Positions 1 through 9,201 of a stretch of DNA of 64,000 nucleotides are shown here, piece by piece. The notes below the pieces were generated by a model. It searched no databases, was not told the DNA's origin, and worked only from the letters and a program-made list of their open reading frames with translations. The number at the start of each line of letters is the position of its first letter. Within the stretch, counting starts at the first letter, position 1. Both the position numbers and the translations under genes were made by a program. The DNA is from Rhodopseudomonas palustris (lineage in GTDB: Bacteria > Pseudomonadota > Alphaproteobacteria > Rhizobiales > Xanthobacteraceae), in assembly GCF_003031265.1 (NCBI RefSeq), contig NZ_CP019966.1, positions 4,278,001 through 4,342,000 on the forward strand. Direction: 5' to 3'.

Positions 1-307
1 GAGACTAACGCCGCCAGCGCCCAAGGCTCTGATGACACGACGCTATGGGGCAATGGTTAACGGAACCTTTCCACGGCGGTGGCGGGTAGGAAGATTTTGC
101 CGGCCGGTATGGTCAACAAGTCCTTTATTGCCGGCCCGGCCGCTCCCTTAAAATGAGCAAGCTACTGATTTAGATGAATTTTCTGAGTTGGCACGAGCTT
201 CGCTAGGTGTCTGGTGAGCCGCGCGCTTGGGAGAGCGCCTGCGGTTCGCACGATCCGCCACCGGTCTGGGAGGACTTGGCGGCGGGTCATTCAAGGGAGA
301 ACCACCG
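1..307. other. intergenic region upstream of flgF
   Basis: No convincing coding region is seen here. It holds a TTAA at 57-60 of half-CtrA-box appearance and a sigma-54-like element at 189-203. A purine-rich ribosome binding site (AAGGGAGA, about 294-301) precedes the flgF start. The left end of the window may cut off the promoter of a gene transcribed leftwards. Confidence 0.5.
189..203 (+). promoter_or_regulatory. sigma-54 type promoter upstream of flgF
   Basis: The sequence TGGCACGAGCTTCGC matches the sigma-54 (RpoN) -24/-12 consensus TGGCACG-N4-TTGC with one mismatch (TCGC for TTGC), and the GG-N10-GC spacing is exact. It lies about 105 bp before the flgF start and points at the flgF-flgG-flgA-flgH operon. 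Sigma-54 control of rod, ring and hook genes is known in Caulobacter; its use here is inferred. Confidence 0.55.
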
Positions 308-1069
308 ATGGAGAATGCTCTTCTCGTCGGACTGTCACGGCAGGTCGTGCTCGAACGGCAGATGGATGTCGTCGCGAACAACCTCGCCAATCTCAACACC
401 AACGGCTTCAAGGCGGAGCGGTCGGTGTTCCAGGAATTTCTTAACACCGGCGCGCACGAGGACAATTTCGCGCGGCCGGACCGGCGCGTCAGCTTCGTGC
501 AGGACCGCGCCACCTACCACGATCTGTCGACCGGCGCGCTGCAAGAGACCAAGAACCCGCTCGACGTCGCGATCGACGGCAAGGGCTTTCTGGTGGTGCA
601 GACACCGCAGGGCGAGCGCTTCACCCGCGACGGATCGCTGACGATCAACGCCCAGGGCCAGCTCGTGAACGGCTCCGGCTTCCCGGTGCTCGGCACCGGC
701 GGCCCGATCGTGATCCAGCCGACCGACAAGGAGCTGTCGATCTCGTCGGACGGCCGCGTCAGCGTGGTGGAAGGCACCTCGATCATCGACTCGCTGCGCG
801 GCAAGCTGCGGGTGGTGACGTTCGACCGGCCGCAGAGCCTGATCAAGCAGGGCGGCAATCTGTTCGCAGCCACATCCGACCAGGGCACGCCCGACACCAA
901 GTCGATGCTGCGCCAGGGCTATGTCGAGAAGTCGAACGTCAACTCGGTCCTCGAAATGACCAAGATGATCGACGTCACCCGAACCTACACCCAGATCTCG
1001 GCGATGCTGCAGCAGGAGAGCGAGCTGCGCAAATCCGCGATCGAGAAACTCGCCGAAGTGCCGGCCTAA
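308..1069 (+). CDS. flgF: flagellar basal-body rod protein FlgF
   Basis: FlgF is a proximal rod protein of the flagellar basal body, exported through the flagellar type III apparatus. The 253-aa protein starts MENALLVGLSRQ and carries the N-terminal rod signature with ANNLANLNTNGFK (about residues 20-32), which marks rod, hook and filament-junction proteins. The C-terminal helix ends with VTRTYTQISAMLQQE-type heptads. The ATG at 308 is preferred over an upstream in-frame ATG at 227 because it follows AAGGGAGA and gives the usual family N-terminus. It is the first gene of flgF-flgG-flgA-flgH; flgG follows after 12 bp. Confidence 0.95.
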   Translation: MENALLVGLSRQVVLERQMDVVANNLANLNTNGFKAERSVFQEFLNTGAHEDNFARPDRRVSFVQDRATYHDLSTGALQETKNPLDVAIDGKGFLVVQTPQGERFTRDGSLTINAQGQLVNGSGFPVLGTGGPIVIQPTDKELSISSDGRVSVVEGTSIIDSLRGKLRVVTFDRPQSLIKQGGNLFAATSDQGTPDTKSMLRQGYVEKSNVNSVLEMTKMIDVTRTYTQISAMLQQESELRKSAIEKLAEVPA

Positions 1070-1081
1070 CGGAGACTGACC

Positions 1082-1870
1082 ATGCGCGCACTCTACACTG
1101 CGGCGACCGGGATGGCGGCCCAGGAGCTCAACGTTCAGGTGATCTCCAACAACATCGCCAACATGCGCACCACCGGCTTCAAGAAGCAGACGGCGCAGTT
1201 TCAGGACCTGATCTACGATCACGTCCGCCGCGTCGGCGCACAGGCGTCGGACCAGGGCACGATCCTGCCGGTCGGTGTCGACATCGGCGGCGGCGTCAAG
1301 ACCGTCGGTACGCCGCGGCTGATGACCCAGGGCACTCTGTCCCCTACCGGCAACGATCTCGACCTTGCGGTGCGCGGCGAAGGCTTCTTCAAGATCCAGA
1401 TGCCGGACGGCACCTTCGCCTACACCCGCGATGGCTCGTTCACCAAGGACAACACCGGCCGCATGGTCACGGCCAACGGCAACCCGGTGCAGCCGACCAT
1501 CACCGTTCCGAACGGCGCGACCAGCATCACCGTCGCCGCCAACGGCCAGGTGTCGGTGACAATCTCCGGTTCGACCACGCCCACCGTGATCGGCCAGATC
1601 GGCCTGACCCGTTTCATCAACAAGGCCGGTCTGCAGCCGCAGGGCGACAACCTGTTCATCGAAACCCCGGCGTCCGGAACGCCGCAGGACGGCATCGCTT
1701 CTGCCGACGGTCTCGGCGACATCATGCAGAAGACGCTGGAGATGGCGAACGTCGAAGTGGTGACGGAAATCTCCGACCTGATCTCGGCGCAGCGCGCTTA
1801 TGAGATGAACGCCAAGGTCGTCAGCTCCGCCGACCAGATGCTGCAATCGACCTCTAATATGTTCCGCTGA
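1082..1870 (+). CDS. flgG: flagellar distal rod protein FlgG
   Basis: FlgG forms the distal rod that crosses the periplasm inside the P and L rings. The 262-aa length is typical. It begins MRALYTAATGMAAQE, followed by ISNNIANMRTTGFKK (about residues 24-38), the rod-family signature. The C-terminal part (DLISAQRAYEMNAKVV) is the conserved FlgG helix. A GGAGA ribosome binding site sits just before the ATG, 12 bp after flgF; flgA follows 11 bp downstream, so the genes are almost certainly co-transcribed. Confidence 0.97.
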   Translation: MRALYTAATGMAAQELNVQVISNNIANMRTTGFKKQTAQFQDLIYDHVRRVGAQASDQGTILPVGVDIGGGVKTVGTPRLMTQGTLSPTGNDLDLAVRGEGFFKIQMPDGTFAYTRDGSFTKDNTGRMVTANGNPVQPTITVPNGATSITVAANGQVSVTISGSTTPTVIGQIGLTRFINKAGLQPQGDNLFIETPASGTPQDGIASADGLGDIMQKTLEMANVEVVTEISDLISAQRAYEMNAKVVSSADQMLQSTSNMFR

Positions 1871-1881
1871 GGAGACGGCTG

Positions 1882-2910
1882 ATGATCCGCGCTCTCCTCC
1901 TCGCCTCCACCCTGGTCGCCGCCGCCGGCAGCGGCGCAATCGGCCAGACCGCAACGCCCACGGCACAGCCCGAGGGCGAACTGCGCCCAAGCGACGTGCT
2001 GAAGTCGCCGGTGCTACGTCCGCATGTCGAGGTCACCGGCGAACTGGTCCGGATCGGCGACGTGATCGAGAACGCCGGCGCCGCAGCAAGTATTGCGATC
2101 TATCGCTCGCCCGACCTCGGCACCACCGGCGCGCTGCCGACCGCCACCGTCCTCGCGGCACTGCGCGCCCATCAGGTGATCGGTGTCGATACCCGCGACA
2201 TCACCGAAGTCACCGTGACCCGGCTCGCGCGCACGCTGGCGGCCAAGGAAATCGAGCAGCAGGTGGTTCAGACCCTGCAGCAACGCCACGGCCTCGGCGA
2301 GCCCGAAGACCTGACGGTGAATTTCGACCGCGACGTCGAGACCAAGACGCTGCCGGCGAACTACGCCGGCAAGCTGCAACTCGTCAGCGAGAAGTTCGAC
2401 GCGCGCAGCGGCCGGTTCGACATCAGCTACGAAATCAACGGCGGCGAAGGTAGCGCGCCGGCCCGGATGCGGGTGACCGGCACCGCGATCGAAACCGTTG
2501 TGGCAACCGTGCTGACCCGGCCGGTGCAGCGTAACGAAGTGATCAAGGCCTCAGACATCACCGTCGAGCGCCGGCCGAAGAGCGAAGTCGCGTCCGATGC
2601 GGCGTCTCGCGATGCCGCCCTTGGCATGCAGGCGCGCCAGACGCTGCGCAGCGGACAGGTGCTGCGCGGCGCCGACCTCGCCAAGCCGGACCTCGTGACC
2701 CGCGACCAGGGCGTCACGCTGATCTATCGCGCGGCCGGTATCTATCTCACCGCGCGCGGCAAGGCACTCGACACCGGCGCCGAGGGCGACGTCGTCAACG
2801 TGCTCAACCTGCAGTCCAAGCGCACCATCACCGGCACGGTGATCGGTCGCGGCCAGGTCGCGATCACCGTCATCTCTCCGCGCGTCGTGGCCGACGCGAA
2901 AACCGAGTAA
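1882..2910 (+). CDS. flgA: flagellar P-ring assembly chaperone FlgA
   Basis: FlgA is a periplasmic chaperone that helps assemble FlgI into the P ring. The 342-aa product has a Sec signal peptide (MIRALLLASTLVAAAGSG, roughly residues 1-21). The C-terminal third (about residues 210-340) has the SAF fold: VLTRPVQRNEVIKASDIT and later DQGVTLIYRAAGIYL and GDVVNVLNLQSKRTITG. It is longer than enterobacterial FlgA (about 220 aa) because of an extra N-terminal region, as is usual in alphaproteobacteria. Its substrate FlgI is encoded 8 kb downstream. Confidence 0.93.
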   Translation: MIRALLLASTLVAAAGSGAIGQTATPTAQPEGELRPSDVLKSPVLRPHVEVTGELVRIGDVIENAGAAASIAIYRSPDLGTTGALPTATVLAALRAHQVIGVDTRDITEVTVTRLARTLAAKEIEQQVVQTLQQRHGLGEPEDLTVNFDRDVETKTLPANYAGKLQLVSEKFDARSGRFDISYEINGGEGSAPARMRVTGTAIETVVATVLTRPVQRNEVIKASDITVERRPKSEVASDAASRDAALGMQARQTLRSGQVLRGADLAKPDLVTRDQGVTLIYRAAGIYLTARGKALDTGAEGDVVNVLNLQSKRTITGTVIGRGQVAITVISPRVVADAKTE

Positions 2911-2915
2911 CGTTC

Positions 2916-3674
2916 ATGTCCAAGCCTGTGCCGTTGCAACGCATCGTTCTGGTCGCCGCCCTGCTGGCGACGGGCGGTCTCGCCGGGGGCTGCTCCTCGA
3001 TCGATCGTCTCGCCGCGATTGGCGAACGGCCGGCGCTCACTCCGATCGAGAACCCGACCACGCAGCCCGGCTACAAGCCGGTGCAGATGCCGATGCCGAA
3101 GCCGGAGGTCGCGTCCTACAACGCCAACTCGCTGTGGCGGAACGGCTCGCGCGCGTTCTTCAAGGATCAGCGCGCCGCCAAGGTCGGCGACATTCTCACC
3201 GTGACGGTGAACTTCACCGACAAGGCCAACATCGCCAACGAGACCCAGCGCAGCCGCACCAGCAAGGAAGACTCCGGCATCACCGACTTTATCGGCAGCA
3301 AGACGATCACGACGCCGGCGACCGCGGTGCTGCCGGGCCGCATCCTGACCACCGACTCCACCTCGTCGTCGGACGGCAAGGGCTCGGTGCAGCGCCAGGA
3401 AGCTTTGCAGACCAACGTCGCCGCGGTGGTAACGCAGGTGCTGCCGAACGGCAATCTGGTGGTCGAGGGCAAGCAGGAGATCCGGGTCAACTTCGAGATC
3501 CGCGAACTGATCGTCGCCGGTATCGTGCGGCCCGAAGACATTCAGAGCGACAACACCATCGACAGCAGCAAGATCGCTCAGGCCCGCATCGCCTACGGCG
3601 GCCGCGGCCAGATCACCGACGTGCAGCAGCCTCGCTACGGCCAGCAGGTGATGGACGTGCTGCTCCCGTTCTGA
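2916..3674 (+). CDS. flgH: flagellar L-ring lipoprotein FlgH
   Basis: FlgH forms the L ring, the outer-membrane bushing of the basal body. The 252-aa precursor has a lipoprotein signal peptide with lipobox LAGGC and acylated Cys26. The mature part carries the FlgH hallmarks: SLWRNGSRAFFKDQRAAKVGD, TVNFTDKANIANET, the QTNVAAVVTQVLPNGNLVV-type stretch and a C-terminal IAYGGRGQITDVQQPRYGQQ region. It begins 5 bp after flgA and closes the operon; a strong hairpin terminator follows at 3741-3786. Confidence 0.96.
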   Translation: MSKPVPLQRIVLVAALLATGGLAGGCSSIDRLAAIGERPALTPIENPTTQPGYKPVQMPMPKPEVASYNANSLWRNGSRAFFKDQRAAKVGDILTVTVNFTDKANIANETQRSRTSKEDSGITDFIGSKTITTPATAVLPGRILTTDSTSSSDGKGSVQRQEALQTNVAAVVTQVLPNGNLVVEGKQEIRVNFEIRELIVAGIVRPEDIQSDNTIDSSKIAQARIAYGGRGQITDVQQPRYGQQVMDVLLPF

Positions 3675-3740
3675 TCGTCATGACCTGACAACGAGCTCCC
3701 ACACCCGGCCGCGAACCTAGGCGCGGTCAGGTGTTCCAAC

Positions 3741-3786
3741 GCGGCCTCCTCCGGCTCTCCCTCCGGACGGAGGCCGCGGCCTTTTT
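3741..3786 (+). terminator. rho-independent terminator after flgH
   Basis: A 9-bp perfect stem (3741-3749 with 3769-3777) and an inner 5-bp stem (3750-3754 with 3763-3767) enclose an 8-nt loop, followed by CTTTTT at 3781-3786. It lies 67 bp after the flgH stop, between the flagellar operon and the convergent efflux operon. Confidence 0.8.
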
Positions 3787-3939
3787 ACTGACCCGTGAGC
3801 GCTGCTGACGGTGAGTTGGTGGCCAAATATCACCGTCACGGCCGTGCTTGACCCGACGATGTCTGGCTCGCGGAGAGACTGCAAAGACGTCGTGCCGGGA
3901 CGAGCCCGGGCACGAGAGAGTTGGCGTTAGTACCTGCGA

Positions 3940-6900
3940 TCACGCAACCGTTGTCGATTGCGGCTCGCCCTTGCTTGTCCTGCCCTTGCTCCCTGCCGCC
4001 TTCCGGCGCTCTACCTTCTGCAGCACGAAGACGTAGAACACCGGCACGAACAGCACGGCCAGCACGGTGGCGGACAACATGCCGCCGAACACGCCGGTGC
4101 CGATTGCATTCTGGCTGCCGGCGCTGACGCCGCTCGCAAACGCCAGCGGCGTGACGCCGAGGATGAAGGCGAGCGAGGTCATGATAATCGGGCGGAAGCG
4201 GATCGCCGCCGCCTCGATCGCTGCCTCGCGCAGCGACTTGCCCTCGGCATGCAGGTCCTTGGCGAATTCGACGATCAGAATCGCATTCTTGGCGGACAAA
4301 CCGATGATCGCGATCAGGCCGACCTTGAAGTAGATGTCGTTCGGCATGTCGCGGAGCATCACGGCGAGCAGCGCGCCAATGATGCCGAGCGGCACGACCA
4401 GCATCACCGACAGCGGGATTGACCAGCTTTCGTACAGCGCCGCCAGCAGCAGGAACACGAACAGGACGCTGAGCCCGAGCAGGAACGGCGCCTGATTGCC
4501 CGACTTGATTTCCTGCAGCGACTGCCCGGCCCATTCGAAACCGAACCCGCTCGGCAATTGCTTGGCCAGCCGTTCCATCTCGGCGATGGCTTCGCCCGAG
4601 GAGTGGCCCGGCGCACCATCGCCGGCAAAGCGCACCGACGGATAGCCGTTGAAGCCGATCACCTGGATCGGCCCCTTCGACCATTCGGTTCGCGCGAATG
4701 CGGAAAGCGGCACCATCCGGCCGCTGGCATTGCGGACGTTCAGCTTGAGCAGATCGTCCGCCTGCATGCGGCGATCGTCCTGCGCCTGGATGGTGACGCG
4801 CTGCATCCGGCCGGCGTTGGGGAAATCGTTGACGTAGGCCGAGCCGAGGCTGGTAGTGATGGTAGCATTGATGTCCGCGAAGGACACGCCGAGCGCGTTC
4901 GCCTTCTCACGGTCGATCACCAGATGCAGCTGGGCCGAATTGGCCAGCCCCTCGATCCGAACGCCCGCCAGCACCGGACTGGCGGCGCCCGCCGCAGTCA
5001 GGCGCGTCGCGGCATCGTCGAGCGCCGCGCCGCCGCGGCTGCCGCGATCCTGCAGGCGGAAGGTGAAGCCGGTGAAGTTGCCGAGGCCGTCGATCGGCGG
5101 TGGCTCGAACGCCATCACTGCAGCGTCGCCGATCTTCGCCAGTTCGACATTGGCGCGCCGGGCGATCGCACCGGCGCTGTCGTGGCCGCGCTCGCTCCAA
5201 TCCTTCAGTGTCACGAACGCTACCGCTGCGCTCTGCGAGTTGCCGGAGAAACTGAAGCCCGAGACGGTGAACACCTGCGACACGCTGGGGTCGGCGAGGA
5301 ACACCTTCTCGGCCTGCTCGATCGACGTCATCGCGCGGGTCTGCGTCGCCTCGGTCGGGGCTTGCATGTCGACGATCAGATAGCCCTGATCCTCGGTCGG
5401 CAGGAACGACGCAGGCAACCGCAAGTAAGCCCAGCCGAGCCCCGCCAGCAGCGCCAGATAGACCACCATCAGCCGTGCTGTCCGGCTGGTCGCCCAGCCG
5501 ACGCCATTGCGATAGCGGCCGGCGATGCGCGCGAAAGTCCGGTTGAACCAGCCGAAGAAGCCGCCCTTCTCGTGATGATCGTCAGGCACCGGCTTCAGGA
5601 ACGTCGCGCACAGCGCCGGCGTCAGCGTCAGCGCCAGAAAGCTGGAGAACAGGATCGAAACCACCATCGTCAGGCTGAACTGCCGATAGATGATACCGAC
5701 CGCGCCGGGGAAGAACGCCATCGGCAGGAATACCGCCGTCAGCACCAGCGTAATGCCGACGATCGCGCCCTTGATCTGCCCCATCGCCTTGATGGTCGCC
5801 TCGCGCGGCGACAGTCCTTCGGTCGCCATCAGGCGCTCGACGTTCTCGACCACCACGATGGCGTCGTCGACCAGGATGCCGATCGCCAGCACCATCGCGA
5901 ACATCGTCAGCACGTTGATCGAGAAGCCGGTGACGAACATCACTGCACAGGTGCCGAGCAGCGCGATCGGCACCACCAGGGTCGGGATCAGGGTGTAGCG
6001 GATGTTCTGCAAGAACAGGAACATCACCACGAACACCAGCGCAATCGCTTCGGCGAGCGTGTACAGCACCTTCTCGATCGACGCCTTGATGAACGGGGTA
6101 GTGTCGTAAGGAATCTCGTAGGTCATCCCTTTCGGGAAATACTGCGACAGTTCCTTCATCTTGGCAGTGACGGCTCTGGAGGTGGCGAGCGCATTGGCGG
6201 TCGCCGATAACTGGACGCCGATCGACGCCGCGGGATGGCCGTTCAGCCGACTATCGGAATTGTAGTCCTCGCCGCCGACCTCGACCCGGGCAACGTCGCG
6301 CAGCCGCACCGACGAGCCGTCGCGATTGGCGCGTAGCACAATGGCACCGAATTCCTCCGGCGTGCCGAGTTGGCCCTTGACCAGGACCGGCGCGGTGACT
6401 TCCTGCGACACCGGATTGGGCGTCGCGCCAATCCGCCCCGCGGCGACCTGTGCGTTCTGCGCGGCGATCGCTGCCGAGACGTCGCTGACGGTCAATCCGA
6501 CGCCGAACAGCTTGTCCGGATCGATCCACACCCGCATCGACCGCTGCGTACCGAACAACTGCGCCTTGCCGACGCCCTCGATCCGGCGGATCTCGCTGAT
6601 GATATTGCGGGTGATGTAGTCGCCGACCGCGATGCTATCGAGCGAGCCGTCGATGGTTTGCACCGAGATGAACATCAGGAAGGTGCTGGAGGCTTCGTCG
6701 ACCAGAATGCCGCGCTGCGTCACGGCGCTGGGCAGCCGCGACTCCACCCGACGGATGCGGTTCTGCACATCCACCGTCGCCTGCGCCAGCGACGTTCCCG
6801 GCTGGAACGACACCTCGATCGAGATCTGGCCGGTCGCATCCGTGGTCGACTCGAAGTACATCAGGCCGGGAATGCCGGCGAGCTGATCTTCGATCAGCCG

Positions 6901-7086
6901 GACGACGCCCTGGTAGATCTCTTCGGACGACGCACCCGGATAATTCGCGGTGACGGAGATCTTCGCCGGGGCAATGTTGGGGTATTGCGCCACCGGCAGG
7001 AACGGGATCGCCAACGCGCCGGCGATCATAATGAAGATGGCGACGACCCACGCGAACACGGGCCGCGCGATAAAGAAATCGGGCAT
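3940..7086 (-). CDS. RND multidrug efflux pump, inner-membrane transporter (AcrB/MexB type)
   Basis: This is a proton-driven trimeric transporter of the hydrophobe/amphiphile efflux-1 family that moves drugs out across both membranes. The 1048-aa length is typical. It begins MPDFFIARPVFAWVVAI, the usual first membrane helix. TM4 contains GILVDDAIVVVENVE with the proton-relay aspartates at residues 407 and 408, the same positions as in AcrB. Two large periplasmic loops and twelve predicted membrane helices are evident. It lies 12 bp downstream of its adaptor gene. No TolC-like outer-membrane factor is encoded here, so it must borrow one. Substrates cannot be told from sequence. Confidence 0.95.
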   Translation of the reverse strand: MPDFFIARPVFAWVVAIFIMIAGALAIPFLPVAQYPNIAPAKISVTANYPGASSEEIYQGVVRLIEDQLAGIPGLMYFESTTDATGQISIEVSFQPGTSLAQATVDVQNRIRRVESRLPSAVTQRGILVDEASSTFLMFISVQTIDGSLDSIAVGDYITRNIISEIRRIEGVGKAQLFGTQRSMRVWIDPDKLFGVGLTVSDVSAAIAAQNAQVAAGRIGATPNPVSQEVTAPVLVKGQLGTPEEFGAIVLRANRDGSSVRLRDVARVEVGGEDYNSDSRLNGHPAASIGVQLSATANALATSRAVTAKMKELSQYFPKGMTYEIPYDTTPFIKASIEKVLYTLAEAIALVFVVMFLFLQNIRYTLIPTLVVPIALLGTCAVMFVTGFSINVLTMFAMVLAIGILVDDAIVVVENVERLMATEGLSPREATIKAMGQIKGAIVGITLVLTAVFLPMAFFPGAVGIIYRQFSLTMVVSILFSSFLALTLTPALCATFLKPVPDDHHEKGGFFGWFNRTFARIAGRYRNGVGWATSRTARLMVVYLALLAGLGWAYLRLPASFLPTEDQGYLIVDMQAPTEATQTRAMTSIEQAEKVFLADPSVSQVFTVSGFSFSGNSQSAAVAFVTLKDWSERGHDSAGAIARRANVELAKIGDAAVMAFEPPPIDGLGNFTGFTFRLQDRGSRGGAALDDAATRLTAAGAASPVLAGVRIEGLANSAQLHLVIDREKANALGVSFADINATITTSLGSAYVNDFPNAGRMQRVTIQAQDDRRMQADDLLKLNVRNASGRMVPLSAFARTEWSKGPIQVIGFNGYPSVRFAGDGAPGHSSGEAIAEMERLAKQLPSGFGFEWAGQSLQEIKSGNQAPFLLGLSVLFVFLLLAALYESWSIPLSVMLVVPLGIIGALLAVMLRDMPNDIYFKVGLIAIIGLSAKNAILIVEFAKDLHAEGKSLREAAIEAAAIRFRPIIMTSLAFILGVTPLAFASGVSAGSQNAIGTGVFGGMLSATVLAVLFVPVFYVFVLQKVERRKAAGSKGRTSKGEPQSTTVA

Positions 7087-7098
7087 GACCGCCGAGCC

Positions 7099-8286
7099 TC
7101 ACTTCGCCTGCGAGGCGGCGCTGGTCGTACCAGCGGCCGCCGCGTTCGGCCACGGCTTCGGATCGACCGCCGCTCCCGGCGACAGCGCCTGAAAGCCCTG
7201 AACGACGACGGCATCGCCGGGATGGAGACCGCTGGCGATGATCCAGCGACCATCGACTAGCCGCGATGGCGTCACCGGCCGCAATTCGGCTTTGCGATCG
7301 GCCGAAACGACGTAGAGCTGCGCCTGCCCGCCCGGATCGCGGCGTAGCGCGCGCTCGGGCACGGCCAGCGCATTGGGCTGCTCGCCCTGCACCAACTGCA
7401 CGCGAACATACATGCCGGGCAACAAATCGCCGTCCGGATTAGGAAACTCGCCGCGCAGCGTGACCTGACCAGTCGTAGCGTCGACAGAAGCTTCGGAGAA
7501 TAGTAGGCGGCCGCGATGCGCGTAGCTCGCGCCGTCGTCAAACCGCAGCCGGACCTCGGCTTCGATCGCATCACCGGCCTTAGCAGACTGTTGCGCGGCC
7601 CGCTTCAACGCCAACAGCTCGTTGGCGGATTGCGTGAAGTCGGCATAGACCGGATCGAGCTGCTGAATCGTCGCCAGGCTTTCGCTGCCACCGACGGTGA
7701 ACAGTGCGCCTTCGGTGATCAGCGCCCGTCCGATGCGGCCGGTGATCGGTGCGCGGACTTCGGTGTATTGCAGATCGAGCTCGGCGGCCTGCAGGCCGGC
7801 GCGTGCGGAGGCCTCGTCCGCCTCGGCCTGTGCCAGTTCGGCGACTGCCTTGTCGTAGAGTTGGCCTGTGGTGACGTCGCGATCCTTCAGCCGGGTCTGG
7901 CGCTCCGCCTGCTGCGCCGCCAGCGTGCGTGTTGCGACCGCACGCTGCAGCGTCGCCTTGGCGCTGGCGACACGAACCTGGAACGGCGCCGGGTCCAGCC
8001 GGTACAGCACGTCGCCCTGCTTGACGATGGTACCTTGCTGGAACACGCGCTCGATGATGATGCCCGAGACCCGCGGACGCACCTCCGCGATCCGCGTCGG
8101 CGCGATGCGGCCGGGCAGATCGCTGACGATGCGCAGCGTCTCCGGCGCGACTGTGACCACGCTCACCACGACCGGCGGCGCCTGCTTGTCGGCTCCTGCT
8201 TGTTTGCCGTCACCGCAGCCGGCCAGGCTCACCACCACGCCAAACGCGCAAGCGGCCCGGAGGGCGGCCTTCATCTTCGTCGTCAC
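7099..8286 (-). CDS. RND efflux periplasmic adaptor (membrane fusion) lipoprotein
   Basis: This adaptor links the RND transporter to an outer-membrane channel. A lipoprotein signal peptide ends in lipobox SLAGC. The HlyD/AcrA fold follows: APPVVVSVVTVAPETLRI, a lipoyl half-motif PRVSGIIIERVFQQGTIVKQ, a coiled-coil hairpin rich in Ala/Gln, the second half-motif APITGRIGRALITEGALF, then beta-barrel and membrane-proximal domains. A GTG at 8286 sits 4 nt after AAAGGTGAG and is chosen as start; an ATG four codons later (8274) is the alternative. It is first in the pump operon, divergent from the TetR gene. Confidence 0.92.
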   Translation of the reverse strand: MTTKMKAALRAACAFGVVVSLAGCGDGKQAGADKQAPPVVVSVVTVAPETLRIVSDLPGRIAPTRIAEVRPRVSGIIIERVFQQGTIVKQGDVLYRLDPAPFQVRVASAKATLQRAVATRTLAAQQAERQTRLKDRDVTTGQLYDKAVAELAQAEADEASARAGLQAAELDLQYTEVRAPITGRIGRALITEGALFTVGGSESLATIQQLDPVYADFTQSANELLALKRAAQQSAKAGDAIEAEVRLRFDDGASYAHRGRLLFSEASVDATTGQVTLRGEFPNPDGDLLPGMYVRVQLVQGEQPNALAVPERALRRDPGGQAQLYVVSADRKAELRPVTPSRLVDGRWIIASGLHPGDAVVVQGFQALSPGAAVDPKPWPNAAAAGTTSAASQAK

Positions 8287-8346
8287 GCAACTCACCTTTG
8301 CTCCGCACGGCTGCGAGCCCCCCGGCCGCCGCAAACCGTTCAAAAG

Positions 8347-8364
8347 ATACCATCCGGTTGGTAT
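8347..8364. promoter_or_regulatory. palindromic operator for the TetR-family repressor
   Basis: An 18-bp inverted repeat (ATACCATCCGGTTGGTAT, 16 of 18 positions symmetrical) lies in the 154-bp divergent region between the pump and the TetR gene. It overlaps TAATAT-like sequence on the minus strand that could be the pump -10 element. Length, symmetry and place fit a TetR dimer site; binding is inferred. Confidence 0.65.
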
Positions 8365-8440
8365 ATTACATTCTTGACAATGACAACGGGGCGACGCCAG
8401 GATTCACCACAGTCGTTCTAAAGAAAGTTGCCTCGCCGCA

Positions 8441-9004
8441 ATGAGCAGCGCCCATGAGCGAAAGAAACAACCGGAAGTCGTCCGCCGCGCCTTGATCGAT
8501 TGTGCCGCCACTCTGGCGATGGAGCGGGGGCTACAAGCGGTAACAGTGCAGGCCGTTGCAGCCGCCGCAGGTGTCACAAAAGGCGGCCTGTTTCATCATT
8601 TTGCGACCAAGGAGAAGTTAATCGAGGCGGTCTTCGACGCCCAGCTCGACATCTTCGGTGCCGCCGTCGAAGAGGCGCTACAGGATGATCATTCCAGTTA
8701 CGGCTGCTTCACCCGCGCCTACGTCCGGGCGACTTTCAATCTCAGTGAACAAGACGATAGCCAGTGCGGCGGCGCTTTGGCGGTATCGATGATGACCGAC
8801 CCGCTGTTGCGACCGCGCTGGTCGGCCAGGATGCGGGCATGGCTGACGAAGTATAAAAAGACCGACTCGGCACCCGCACTGGAGATCGTGCGTCTCGCCG
8901 CCGATGGCGCCTGGCTCGCCGACCTCAGCCACCTCGCCCCGGATCTTCGGATGGACCCAAAGAAGCTGCTGGCGCGACTGTTGGCAATGACTCGGAAAGA
9001 CTGA
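8441..9004 (+). CDS. TetR/AcrR-family transcriptional repressor of the efflux pump
   Basis: The 187-aa protein has an N-terminal TetR helix-turn-helix (about residues 12-58), with AVAAAAGVTKGGLFHHFATK as recognition helix and following turn. The C-terminal ligand-binding domain contains a Cys in QDDSQCGGALAVSMM. Repressors of this type usually sit divergent to an RND pump and release the operator when a pump substrate binds. Divergence from the adaptor gene and the palindrome at 8347-8364 suggest local and self regulation. The ligand is unknown. Confidence 0.9.
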   Translation: MSSAHERKKQPEVVRRALIDCAATLAMERGLQAVTVQAVAAAAGVTKGGLFHHFATKEKLIEAVFDAQLDIFGAAVEEALQDDHSSYGCFTRAYVRATFNLSEQDDSQCGGALAVSMMTDPLLRPRWSARMRAWLTKYKKTDSAPALEIVRLAADGAWLADLSHLAPDLRMDPKKLLARLLAMTRKD

Positions 9005-9201
9005 GCGGGAAAGCTAAGGACCCGCGAGACGCACACGCTGCATCACGACCGATCACAACTCACTTGCCCAGACATCCGCAGACATGATCCGGCGCATCGA
9101 CGGCATCCCGCGATCGTAGTTGTATCGCGTCCCGGGGACGCTACGTTCCGCCGTGTTCGGCGATTCCTGCGAGGAATGGCCGGGCCCAATGGAGAGATCA
9201 G

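Noticed and set aside
335..1990. A 551-codon open frame on the minus strand across flgF-flgG
   Set aside because: It is the antisense shadow of the GC-rich rod genes; its translation is Arg/His/Gly-rich with no family likeness, while the plus strand gives clear FlgF and FlgG.
4558..6210. A 550-codon open frame on the plus strand within the RND pump gene
   Set aside because: Shadow frame of a gene with clear transporter motifs; composition is His/Arg/Gln-rich and unlike a real protein.
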